Part shown: piece after piece, positions 6,720-17,561 of the stretch
How positions within the stretch are numbered: the first letter of the stretch is position 1
Layout: the number at the start of each line of letters is the position of its first letter
Assembly (NCBI GenBank): GCA_903954065.1
Contig: CAJBME010000008.1
Location: 1 to 42,812, forward strand
DNA length: 42,812 nucleotides
From: an uncultured bacterium
Lineage (GTDB): Bacteria > Verrucomicrobiota > Verrucomicrobiia > Verrucomicrobiales > V1-33
Reading direction: 5' to 3'
The notes under the pieces: generated by a model
Database searches by the model: none
The model's input: the letters and a program-made list of their open reading frames with translations, nothing else
Told to the model about the DNA's origin: nothing
Made by a program: the position numbers and the translations under genes

Positions 6720-7748
6720 TTACAGGGCGGCGAGTTCGGCGACGAGGGCGGGGCCGCGGTAGATTAATCCGGTGTAGAGTTGGACGAGGCTGGCGCCGGC
6801 CTCGAGTTTTTCTTGGGCGTCAGCGGCGCAGAGGATGCCTCCGACGCCGATGATGGGCAGGGCGGTTCCGACCTCTGATTTGAGCAGAGTGATGAGGGCG
6901 GTAGATTTCTCTCGGACGGGGGAGCCGCTCAGGCCGCCGGTTTCGCGGGACGAGTCGAGATCGGCCACGCCGTGTCGCGAGAGGGTGGTATTGGTGGCGA
7001 TGACGGCGTCGATTTTTTCCGAGAGGAAGAGGGCGGCGAGGGCTTTGGTGTGATCTGGCGAGAGGTCTGGGGAGATTTTGAGGGCGAGCGGGGTGGAAGC
7101 GCCGTGGTGTTGGGCGAGGCGATCTTGTTCTTCTTTGAGGGAGCGGAGGAGGTGTCGGAGAGCGGTTTCTTCCTGCAGATCGCGCAGGCCTTTGGTATTG
7201 GGGGAGGAAATGTTGACGGCGACGTAATCGGCGCGACCGGCGGCGCCGCGCAAGCCGGCGAGGTAATCATCGGCGGCGCGATCGTTGGGGGTATCGGCAT
7301 TTTTGCCGATGTTAAAGCCGACGATGCCGGGCCATTTTCTTTTGGCGATATTGGCGAGGGCGGCCTCGAGGCCTGGGTTGTTGAATCCCATTCGGTTGAT
7401 GATGGCATCGCGTTCCACGAGGCGGAACAGGCGGGGGCTGGGATTGCCGGCTTGCGGGCGCGGGGTGATGGTGCCCACCTCGACATGACCGAAGCCGAGG
7501 GCGCCGAGGGCGTCCACGCAGGTACCGGATTTGTCCATACCGGCGGCGAGGCCGACGCGGTTGGGGAAATCCAGGCCCATGAGGCGGACTGGGGTGCCGT
7601 GGGCGGGCGGAGACATGAGTCTGGCTAGCCCGCATTTTTCCGTCCAGCGCAGGGCGGCTAGCGTGGCGTGGTGAGCGGCCTCGGCATCGAGGCGAAAGAG
7701 AACTGGCCGGGCGAGTTGGTACAGGAAATCGAGAGTGGTGGGACGCAT
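6720..7748 (-). CDS. pyrD: dihydroorotate dehydrogenase (quinone), class 2
   Basis: This enzyme oxidises dihydroorotate to orotate in pyrimidine synthesis and passes electrons to quinone at the inner membrane. At 342 aa, with an N-terminal extension (LYQLARPVLFRLDAEAAHHATL), it fits class 2. Motifs include PNRVGLAAGMDKSG, GFGHVEVGTITPRPQAGNP, RLFRLVERDAIINRMGFNN, NISSPNTKGLR with the class 2 active-site serine segment, LALKISPDL, and the FMN phosphate segment IIGVGGI. The frame continues upstream over the divergent oxidase gene, but the family N-terminus starts at 7748. It is followed after 210 bp by the sigma factor gene on the same strand. Confidence 0.95.
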   Translation of the reverse strand: MRPTTLDFLYQLARPVLFRLDAEAAHHATLAALRWTEKCGLARLMSPPAHGTPVRLMGLDFPNRVGLAAGMDKSGTCVDALGALGFGHVEVGTITPRPQAGNPSPRLFRLVERDAIINRMGFNNPGLEAALANIAKRKWPGIVGFNIGKNADTPNDRAADDYLAGLRGAAGRADYVAVNISSPNTKGLRDLQEETALRHLLRSLKEEQDRLAQHHGASTPLALKISPDLSPDHTKALAALFLSEKIDAVIATNTTLSRHGVADLDSSRETGGLSGSPVREKSTALITLLKSEVGTALPIIGVGGILCAADAQEKLEAGASLVQLYTGLIYRGPALVAELAAL

Positions 7749-7902
7749 GGCGGTGACGTTTGATGATCGACGTGATGCGGGCTGGCAAGAGGCAATTCGG
7801 GGAAGCGGGCTGGCTTCGGGGTAGAGGTCGAGGGTGAGATGATTCTGGGGGGTGGGGGCTGGAGGTATTTGCGTGATTCCCCGGAACGGGTTATGCGACG
7901 GG

Positions 7903-9303
7903 ATGTCTACTGACACCTTGGCGAACGATCTCTCTGCACTCATTGGGGAGGGCAAGGTGGCGTCTGCGCCGGCTGATCTTGCGGCGCACAGCGGCGACAA
8001 GTGGTTTGCGGCGCATTCGCCTGAGGTGGTTGTTTTTGCTGAGACCACGGCGGATGTGGCGGCGGTTTTGCAGCTGGCCCAGGCCAGAAAAATTCCGGTG
8101 ACGGCGCGGGGGGCGGGTGTTGGGTATGTGGGTGGGTGTGTGCCGGTGGGTGGGGGGATTGCGCTTTCGCTGGCGCGGATGAACCGCATTAAAGAAATCA
8201 ATGTGATGGACGGGGTGGCGGTGGTCGAGCCGGGGGTGATTACGGGGGACCTGCAGGCGGAGGTACGGCGGCGCGGATGGTTTTATCCGCCTGATCCGGC
8301 GAGCCTCAAAGAGTGTTCGTTGGGCGGCAACATTGCGACCAACGCGGGTGGGCCGAAGTGTCTAAAATATGGCGTGACGCGCCAATATGTGTTGGGGCTG
8401 GAAGTGGTGCTGGCGGACGGGACGGTGGTGCGGGCGGGGGGGCGGTGTCACAAAAATAAGACTGGGTTTGATTTGGTCGGGCTTTTTGTTGGATCCGAAG
8501 GGATGTTGGGGGTGGTGACGGAGGCGACACTGCGACTTATTCCTCATCCGCCGGCGCGGGCCGGGCTGACGGCGAGTTTTGGTTCATTTGCGGAGGCGGC
8601 GGCGGCGGTGCAGGCGGTTTTTCAGTCAGGCCACTTGCCGGCGGCTCTCGAGATTTCTGATAAGTTCACGATTGCGGCGGCGCGTCGGCGGCTGGGGGCG
8701 GCGGCGTTGCCTCCGGGCGAGGTATTGTTGATGCTGGAGGTTGACGGCCAGGCCGAGGCGGTGGCGCTGGAATCTGTGGCGTTAGCGCGGGTGCTGAACG
8801 GCTGTGGTGCGTTGGCGGTCGTTCCGGCGGCGGACGAGGCGGCGGTGGAGCGGCTGTGGGCCCAGCGCCGTGAATTTTCCTACAGTTTGCGCGACACCGG
8901 GTTGACCAAGTTGAATGAAGACGTGGTGGTGCCGCGTGGTCGGCTGGTGGAGTTGGTCGTTTTTTGCGAGCAGTTGCAGGCTGAGACTGGGATTGCCATT
9001 GCTTGTTTCGGTCATGCGGGTGACGGCAACATTCATGTCAATCTGATGGTCGGTGACATGGCGGATCCTGCGGTGTCGGGTCCTGCGGAGATGGCGCTCG
9101 ATCGGCTTTTTCGCTTTGTCATTGGGATGGGAGGCGCCATTACGGGCGAGCATGGGGTGGGGCTGGCCAAACGCCGGTGGTTTCCTGAGGCCGTGAGTCC
9201 TGGTGCCTTAGTGCTCCATCACCGGTTGAAGCGGGCGCTGGATCCAGCGGGCCTGCTCAATCCGGGGAAATTTCTGGATGAACCGGGCCCAGAGGCCGAG
9301 TGA
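7903..9303 (+). CDS. FAD-linked oxidase, GlcD/D-lactate dehydrogenase-like
   Basis: A 466-aa flavoprotein of the GlcD/VAO-type family that oxidises 2-hydroxy acids such as glycolate or D-lactate. The N-terminal FAD-binding domain shows PVTARGAGVGYVGGCVPVGGG, the PPDPAS segment, LGGNIATNAGGPKCLKYG and GLFVGSEGMLGVVTEATL. The C-terminal domain shows CFGHAGDGNIHVNLM and the end signature ITGEHGVGLAKRRWF with LDPAGLLNPGK. The start at 7903 gives the normal N-terminus; 17 extra codons lie upstream in frame. It is divergent from pyrD by 154 bp. No glcE or glcF partner is adjacent, so the substrate is open. Confidence 0.9.
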   Translation: MSTDTLANDLSALIGEGKVASAPADLAAHSGDKWFAAHSPEVVVFAETTADVAAVLQLAQARKIPVTARGAGVGYVGGCVPVGGGIALSLARMNRIKEINVMDGVAVVEPGVITGDLQAEVRRRGWFYPPDPASLKECSLGGNIATNAGGPKCLKYGVTRQYVLGLEVVLADGTVVRAGGRCHKNKTGFDLVGLFVGSEGMLGVVTEATLRLIPHPPARAGLTASFGSFAEAAAAVQAVFQSGHLPAALEISDKFTIAAARRRLGAAALPPGEVLLMLEVDGQAEAVALESVALARVLNGCGALAVVPAADEAAVERLWAQRREFSYSLRDTGLTKLNEDVVVPRGRLVELVVFCEQLQAETGIAIACFGHAGDGNIHVNLMVGDMADPAVSGPAEMALDRLFRFVIGMGGAITGEHGVGLAKRRWFPEAVSPGALVLHHRLKRALDPAGLLNPGKFLDEPGPEAE

Positions 9304-9368
9304 GGCCGCCCCTGAGGTCGGATTGCTGGCCGGTGGTTGTGTGACGGCGGTGGTTGTGGGAGGGCCGT

Positions 9369-9386
9369 GGTAAACCGGGGTTTACC
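9369..9386. repeat. short perfect inverted repeat between convergent genes
   Basis: GGTAAACC and GGTTTACC are separated by two bases, and the repeat overlaps the stop codon of the oxidoreductase (9382-9384). It lies between the ends of two convergent genes. It could form a hairpin and act as a weak two-way terminator, but there is no T-run on either side. Confidence 0.4.
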
Positions 9387-10548
9387 GCTGGTATGACTGG
9401 GCGAAGTCTTGGGCTGAAGCGGGCGCGGAGGTTATTTGTTTTTTCTGGAAGGTACTGGATTCCGCTTTTTCGGCGAGCAGTTGGGCGTAGGCGGCGGCAT
9501 CGATGGGTAGATCTATGGTGCGTCCGAGCCAGGTGCTGAGCAGGGCGGCATTGGCGAGTTCCACGCTGTGGACGCCCTCGGAGGCTGGGCAGAGGAGGGG
9601 TTCTCCGTGGAGGATGGCATTGGTGAAATTTTGGAGAATGGCGAGGTGGCCGGGGCCGCGACCGTCGATGGGAATCTCGATGGTTTCGGTATCGGGCTGG
9701 GCGAAGGCGGCGGCGGTGGAGTCACTGAATTCTCTGACGGGTTGGAGTGTTTTCAGCCAGGTGATTTTCCCTGATTCCACGGTGATGTGACCGCGGTCGC
9801 AGGCGATTTCCAGGCGGTTGCGTCCTGGGGCTTCGCCGGTGCTAGCGATGAGGGTGGCGTGTCGGCCATCGGGCCAGCGGCAGTGGACGGTCACGTCATC
9901 TTCGACCTCGATGTGGTGGTGGCGGCCGAACTGGCAGAAGCCGGTGACTTGTGACGGGCGGCCGAAGATCCATTGAAAGACATCGAGATTGTGAGGTAGC
10001 TGGTTGAGGAGGATGCCGCCGCCTTCACCGCGCCAAGTGGCGCGCCAGCTACCGGAGCCGTAATAGTATTCGGTGCGAAACCAGTTGGTGGTATCCCAGA
10101 GAATCCGCTGCACGGCGCCGGTTTCCCCGCTGTCGATCAGTTGTTTGAGGGTGGTGTAATGCGGATCGGTGCGGACCTGGAACATGGCGGCGAAGACGCG
10201 TGACGGGTCGGTATGAGCGGCCAGAAGTCGTTGGCAGTCGGCCACGTGCACGCCGAGCGGTTTTTCCATGAGGAGGTGCAGACCGGCTTCGAGCACGGCG
10301 ATGCCGATGGGCGTGTGCGTTGGGTGTGGGGTGCAGCAGAGCACGGCGTCGACGGTTCCGGACGAGATCATGTCGTCGATGTGGGAGAAGCGGCTTTCGC
10401 CCGGGTGTTCGGGCAGGGTGGCCATGGCGGCGGGGCGGCCGCAGATGGCGGTCACGGCGAGGCCGGTGATTTTGCCATCCAGAATATATTGGCGGTGAGT
10501 GCGGCCCATATTTCCGAGGCCAACGATGCCGAGTCTGACTTCCTTCAT
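9382..10548 (-). CDS. Gfo/Idh/MocA-family oxidoreductase
   Basis: A 388-aa NAD(P)-dependent dehydrogenase, probably acting on a sugar or sugar derivative. The Rossmann motif GIVGLGNMGRTH starts at residue 8. VDAVLCCTPHPTHTPIG and the conserved EKPLG (KP dyad) follow near residue 95. The C-terminal domain carries GGGILLNQLPHNLDVFQWIFG with the usual D-x-x-H-like catalytic region. The start at 10548 gives the complete Rossmann fold. It is divergent by 164 bp from a glucoamylase-like exported protein, suggesting a shared role in glycan use. The family does not reveal the substrate. Confidence 0.9.
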   Translation of the reverse strand: MKEVRLGIVGLGNMGRTHRQYILDGKITGLAVTAICGRPAAMATLPEHPGESRFSHIDDMISSGTVDAVLCCTPHPTHTPIGIAVLEAGLHLLMEKPLGVHVADCQRLLAAHTDPSRVFAAMFQVRTDPHYTTLKQLIDSGETGAVQRILWDTTNWFRTEYYYGSGSWRATWRGEGGGILLNQLPHNLDVFQWIFGRPSQVTGFCQFGRHHHIEVEDDVTVHCRWPDGRHATLIASTGEAPGRNRLEIACDRGHITVESGKITWLKTLQPVREFSDSTAAAFAQPDTETIEIPIDGRGPGHLAILQNFTNAILHGEPLLCPASEGVHSVELANAALLSTWLGRTIDLPIDAAAYAQLLAEKAESSTFQKKQITSAPASAQDFAQSYQR

Positions 10549-10712
10549 GATGGAGAGTGGCGGCAGCGAGTGGGGGCTGTCAATCCTGAGGGTGGGGGTG
10601 GGTCGTGATGCGGCGGAGGGTTTTTTTCTGGATGGTTTGATTTATTCGATGGGCGTGGGAGGGGAGGCCGGGCTAGAGTCTTAGACCCTCCCGCATCCGA
10701 GAACCCCTATTG

Positions 10713-12518
10713 ATGCGATTTTTAATGATTTTATGCGTGCTGGAGATGTGCTTCGGGACGGTGGTGGCGCATGGGCGGGATGTGGGGATGGGGGAGGAGG
10801 GGGAGCGGCGGCTGTGGCAGCCGGTGCATGAGTATTCGACGATTATGACGCCGGCGGGGGCGGAGCGGCAGTGGCGCGAGCGTGCGGACAATCCATTTTT
10901 GAGTTACACGCATTTGGGAACTGATTTTGGTTTTACTGGGCCTGGGGAAGGCGGGATTGGTTGGGGGGCGGGGGTGGTGTGGGCGCAGTTGCCGGATGTG
11001 ACGGACGGGTGGGCGGGCATGTGGCACAGTCTGGCGCGGTTGGCGCGGTTGCCTGAGGAGGTGTTGGATTTTGAGCGGCCGTATGCGTCATGGATTGAGA
11101 CGCGCTGGCAGCCGCGGATTGTTGGGGTGCGGGCGGAGGTATCGGGGCGTGGTGGGTTGAAGGTGGAGTTGAAAGGAGCGCAGCAGGAAGAATTGTGGGG
11201 TGAGTTGTTCCGCATTGATTCCGGGCGGCCGGTGGTATTGACCGCGGCTCTGGAGCCGTCGCAATTTCGGACGGCCAAGTTGTTGAACTGGACGGCTGAG
11301 CCGGGGGCTGATTTGAAGCTGGACGCGCTTGGATTTGAGATGGAGGCGCCGAGGATGACATTTCCCGAGTGGGTTTTTGTGGCGAGTTATGCCAAGGCGT
11401 CTCGGTGTTACAGTCCGGCGACTGGGTTTGTGCGTGATCGGGCGCACACGGAGGATGGGGCGTTTGATTCCATTCCGGCGACTGGGCTTTTTCTGTTGGC
11501 GACGGCGGCGGCGGCCGACCGGGGAGTGGTGCTTCCGGTTGAGGCGGTGCGTCTTTTAAGGCAGTCGTGGGCGGCGGTGTCCGGGCTGGCTGGGCCGCAC
11601 GGGTTGCTGCCGCATTTTTCACGGCGGGTGGATGGAGGATTTGGCATTCATCCGGGCACTGAGTTCAGCACAGTGGACACGGCGATTTTTCTTCATGCGG
11701 CGTTGTTGGCGGCCGTGTTGTTGGGTGATACCGAGGTCGAGACGGCGGTTGTTGGGGCTATGCGTGCCGTTGATTTTGGGTTATTGCGGACCGATGACGG
11801 TTACGTCAGCCACGGTTTTCGTGACGACGGCACCACTCGTATTCCGCACATCTGGCGCGACTGGGGCGGGGAGACCGCGCTGGTGCTCCTCCTGCAGCGC
11901 GTGGCCTCGCAGGGAGCCCTGGCTCCCCGGATGGCTGCCGGCGGACGCGTTCACCAAGGGACCGGATTCATCGCGGAAATTCAAAGCCTGTTGTTTCCCG
12001 ATTTTGACCAGCCCACCGCTGACGCCGTGAGTGGAGCCGACTGGCTTGAGGGGCGGCGGCGGCTGCTGGCTGACCAAAAAGCTTATTTTCAAAAGAGCCA
12101 GCCGCCTGATGGCTATGCGCGGCGGCACGGGCTGTATGGATTGTCCGCGGGTGAAGGTGCCGGCGGCATTGGGTACCATGTCGGCGGCACAGAACTACCA
12201 GATCAGGCGCTGCTTCACCCGCACTACATCTTGATGTCAGCAGCGGTCGACCCGAATCCAGCAGCTCCCCTCGCCGTGCTCAACCGCATGAAAGCACTCG
12301 ACCTGTTTCCCCCGTGGGGTTTGGTTGAAAACGTCCTTGCCGATGGCACGCAAAGGCTGCCCATGCAGGCAGGGCTGAACGCCACTTTTGAAGCGCTAGG
12401 AGCGTATCATTTGCTGGCCCGCGTTGACGGGAGACCGGATGCGATTCACCGCGCTGCCGCCTCACAGCCGGTCCTCCGCGAAGCCATGACGATGTTTTAT
12501 TCCATGCCGGTGCGTTGA
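10713..12518 (+). CDS. exported glucoamylase-like protein (possible glycoside hydrolase)
   Basis: A 601-aa protein with a signal peptide (MRFLMILCVLEMCFGTVVAHG). The body shows features of the glucoamylase-like family that includes GH144 beta-1,2-glucanases: a GFVRDRAHTEDGAFDS segment, SIPATGLFLLATAAAADRG, a segment with EFSTVDTAIFLHAAL, and PHIWRDWGGETALVLLL. These fit an (alpha/alpha)6 barrel. The likely role is cleavage of a glucan or related glycan in the periplasm. I used the ATG at 10713 rather than the TTG before it. Codon use changes inside the gene: third positions are mostly G or T up to about 11,780, then mostly C. It is divergent from the Gfo/Idh/MocA gene. Confidence 0.7.
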   Translation: MRFLMILCVLEMCFGTVVAHGRDVGMGEEGERRLWQPVHEYSTIMTPAGAERQWRERADNPFLSYTHLGTDFGFTGPGEGGIGWGAGVVWAQLPDVTDGWAGMWHSLARLARLPEEVLDFERPYASWIETRWQPRIVGVRAEVSGRGGLKVELKGAQQEELWGELFRIDSGRPVVLTAALEPSQFRTAKLLNWTAEPGADLKLDALGFEMEAPRMTFPEWVFVASYAKASRCYSPATGFVRDRAHTEDGAFDSIPATGLFLLATAAAADRGVVLPVEAVRLLRQSWAAVSGLAGPHGLLPHFSRRVDGGFGIHPGTEFSTVDTAIFLHAALLAAVLLGDTEVETAVVGAMRAVDFGLLRTDDGYVSHGFRDDGTTRIPHIWRDWGGETALVLLLQRVASQGALAPRMAAGGRVHQGTGFIAEIQSLLFPDFDQPTADAVSGADWLEGRRRLLADQKAYFQKSQPPDGYARRHGLYGLSAGEGAGGIGYHVGGTELPDQALLHPHYILMSAAVDPNPAAPLAVLNRMKALDLFPPWGLVENVLADGTQRLPMQAGLNATFEALGAYHLLARVDGRPDAIHRAAASQPVLREAMTMFYSMPVR

Positions 12519-12649
12519 GGAATGAGGCCCCGGCCGGGGTCGGCGGCGGGGGCGATGCTGGAAATGAACGGGAGGCGGAACACTCGGGATGAAACCAGTC
12601 GGTGGCGTGGCCGGCCGCTGGCGTGAGGGAGGGTGACTGGGCGGTACGC

Positions 12650-15229
<2,580 letters not shown>

Positions 15230-15561
15230 AAAAACGGGAAGTGATGGAGTGATGGGGGAAGGGATGAGATGGAAGGACGAGTCCGCGGAGGACACCAGTC
15301 CTCATGCAGGAGACGGGCCGTTAGTTCCGATTCTTTCAAAACATTGGTAAACAAGTCATTAAACAAAGGCATAATCCGGCTGGGGCGGGACTTTCCGTGT
15401 CATAAAGTCGCAGGCTGGTTCGAATTGGCGCACGCTGTTGAGTCTGTATGACTCAGTTCTCCGGCTGGGCCGGGTGTTGATGATGGTGCGGAGGCGGCGG
15501 GAAAACTGCGACAACAATCTGCATGCAGACGGACTGGTTCGGGGCATTCTCTACAGGCAAC
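15230..15561. other. divergent intergenic region clpB / asnB-like
   Basis: This 332-bp stretch holds no convincing gene. The open frames crossing it are extensions of the flanking genes. It includes a moderately AT-rich part at about 15,320-15,420 that probably holds the clpB promoter, although I could not pick a convincing -35/-10 pair there. A palindrome and weak promoter lie at 15425-15455 facing the AsnB-like gene. Confidence 0.5.
15425..15455 (+). promoter_or_regulatory. candidate promoter with overlapping palindromic operator
   Basis: TTGGCG (15425-15430) and TATGAC (15447-15452) are 16 bp apart. A perfect inverted repeat TGAGTC-N5-GACTCA (15439-15455) overlaps the -10 side. This would place a repressor site over a promoter for the AsnB-like gene, with a leader of about 100 nt. 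It is a pattern match only. Confidence 0.3.
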
Positions 15562-17508
15562 ATGTGCGGCATTTACGGTTTTGCGGGATTTCAGGAGGAC
15601 GGCCTGCTGGAAAAAATGGGTCAAGCCATTCGGCATCGCGGGCCGGATGGTATGGGATCATTTGTGGGGCGTGGTGAACGGTCGTTTGCGATGGGGGTGC
15701 GGCGGCTTTTTGGGGCGGCTGGGGCGGCTGGTGATGGTGAGGGAGCTCTGGTGTTTTCTGAAGACCGGACGGTGGTGGTGGTGAAGGATGGGGTGATTTA
15801 CAATGCGGACGAGCTGGCGGCTGAGCTGCGGGAGCGCGGGCATTTATTGACTGGTTCTAGTGATGAGGAGGTTTTGGTGCATGGGTACGAGGAGTGGGGG
15901 TTGGACGGGGTACTCGCGCGGGTGAACGGGATGTTTGCGATGTGTCTACACGATGCGAAGACGGGAGATTTTTTCCTTGTTCGCGATCGTTGTGGGCAGA
16001 AGCCATTGTATTACACGGCGGCGGGCGGGCGGTTTCTCTTTGCCAGCGAGATCAAGGCTTTGTTGCAAAGTGTGCATGTGGAGGCGAGGCCGAACATTCG
16101 GGCTATTGATCCTTATTTGATGTTGGGCCATGTGCCTGGGCCGCAGACGATGTTCAGCGGAATTTTTGCTTTACCGGCGGCGCATTATTTACGGTGTCGG
16201 GCGGACGGGGCGGTGGAGGTTTGTCGGTGGTGGGAGATTCGGTTGCGTGGTGGTGTCGGGCGGGTGGATGACGGGGACGAGGCGTATTATGAAAGTTTTG
16301 AGGCGCGCTGGGGGCAGGCGGTGCGGCATTGTGTGGGAGGTGTGTCGGGGGCGGGTGTGTATTTGGATGGTGGAATTGATTCGGCGCTGACGGCGGCGGC
16401 GATGGTGAAGCTTGGGGTGGGGCGGTCCTCGTATGGTCTTGGATTTGGCGGTGGTGGCGGGGCATCGGCGGCGGCTGAGACGGCGGCGGCGCTGGGGCTT
16501 GGGTATCGTGAGGTGCGGATGACGGCGGAAGATTTTCGCGCGTGGCCGGAGGTGGTCTGGCATTTGGACCAGCCGGTTAGTGATCCGCTGGCGATTGCTG
16601 GTTTTCTGATCGCGCGGCGGGTGGCGGCTGACGGGAAAATTGTCATGAGCGGGGCTGGGGCGAACGAGCTTTTCGGGGGCAGCGAGTTTCACGCGGTTAT
16701 GATGTGGGCGGAGGGGTGGCGCCGTCTGGTGCCTGGCGTGGTGCGCAGCGGGTTGATGTTGCCTGGCTTAAAGCTGACTCCGGGCGGAGTGTGGCCACTC
16801 TTTTCGCGGTTTTCGGCGGGGCTGGGCCGCAGTGGCAAGCGGCGATTGTATCAATTTCTGAAGAATTATGACCAGCGTGATCTTAATCACAATTGTCTCG
16901 CGTTGCGCACGCTTTGGGCCATGGACGAACGACGCGATGTGTATGCTGATGAATTCAAGTCACTGGCGACGGATGCGGCGATGGCCAGCGAGGGCGGAGA
17001 CGACCGTTCCGGCCCGTTTCTCGATCGTGTGCTGAAGAGCTCGTATGGTGGGTGGCTCGAGGATTGTACGTTGCTGATACAGGACAAAACTGCCATGGCG
17101 CAGGGGGTGGAGTATCGGAGCCCGTTTCTTGATCACCGCTTGATCGAGCAAGTTTTCACGATGCCGCCGCATCTGAAGATGACCCGATGGACGGACAAAG
17201 TGATCGAGCGGCGGCTGGCTGACGCGGTGCTGCCCAAGACCGTGGCGCGTCGGGTGTCGCGTCCGCCCCAAGTGCCGTCGGGGTTTTTCTTTGATCAGCC
17301 CGAGTTTAGGACACTGGTCGCTGAGACATTGAATGCCGGGCAGCTTAAAAAGCGTGGGTATTTCAATCCTAAAAAAGTGACGGCCTTAATTGCCGCCATG
17401 AATACGACCCGCGAGTCGGTACCAACTCGGCAGGTCGTCTCACTGGTGACGCTTGAGCTTTGGCACCGTGTTTTTATGGATCATCCCCGGGAGTTTGGGA
17501 CGCGCTGA
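15562..17508 (+). CDS. asnB: asparagine synthetase (glutamine-hydrolysing)-like protein with altered synthetase motifs
   Basis: A 648-aa protein with the class II glutamine amidotransferase domain first (nucleophile Cys2 in MCGIYGF, RHRGPDG near residue 24, NGMFAMCLHD, RDRCGQKPLYY) and an asparagine-synthetase ATP-pyrophosphatase domain second. The glutaminase half looks intact. In the synthetase half the PP-loop, normally SGGxDS, reads DGGIDS (Asp269 replaces Ser). The motif normally written SG(D/E)G(A/S)DE reads SGAGANELFGG (Ala365 and Asn368 replace acidic residues). The GF..(D)E segment is replaced by a glycine run, GFGGGGG. The end retains GVEYRSPFLDHRLIE. The start was chosen to place Cys at position 2. 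It converges with gltB. It may be a divergent amidotransferase rather than a true asparagine synthetase. Confidence 0.85.
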   Translation: MCGIYGFAGFQEDGLLEKMGQAIRHRGPDGMGSFVGRGERSFAMGVRRLFGAAGAAGDGEGALVFSEDRTVVVVKDGVIYNADELAAELRERGHLLTGSSDEEVLVHGYEEWGLDGVLARVNGMFAMCLHDAKTGDFFLVRDRCGQKPLYYTAAGGRFLFASEIKALLQSVHVEARPNIRAIDPYLMLGHVPGPQTMFSGIFALPAAHYLRCRADGAVEVCRWWEIRLRGGVGRVDDGDEAYYESFEARWGQAVRHCVGGVSGAGVYLDGGIDSALTAAAMVKLGVGRSSYGLGFGGGGGASAAAETAAALGLGYREVRMTAEDFRAWPEVVWHLDQPVSDPLAIAGFLIARRVAADGKIVMSGAGANELFGGSEFHAVMMWAEGWRRLVPGVVRSGLMLPGLKLTPGGVWPLFSRFSAGLGRSGKRRLYQFLKNYDQRDLNHNCLALRTLWAMDERRDVYADEFKSLATDAAMASEGGDDRSGPFLDRVLKSSYGGWLEDCTLLIQDKTAMAQGVEYRSPFLDHRLIEQVFTMPPHLKMTRWTDKVIERRLADAVLPKTVARRVSRPPQVPSGFFFDQPEFRTLVAETLNAGQLKKRGYFNPKKVTALIAAMNTTRESVPTRQVVSLVTLELWHRVFMDHPREFGTR

Positions 17509-17561
17509 AGTGAAAAGAATCTAGCCAAGGAGGATGGGGAGGAGCGGTGCTGGGCCGCCAT

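Noticed and set aside
6972..7628. Long plus-strand open frame (218 codons) opposite pyrD
   Set aside because: It is glycine-rich, matches no family and lies entirely within pyrD on the other strand, so it is a shadow of a GC-rich gene.
9369..9386. LacI-type operator
   Set aside because: Half-sites resemble such operators, but the centre has two extra bases and the site lies between convergent gene ends rather than upstream of a gene.
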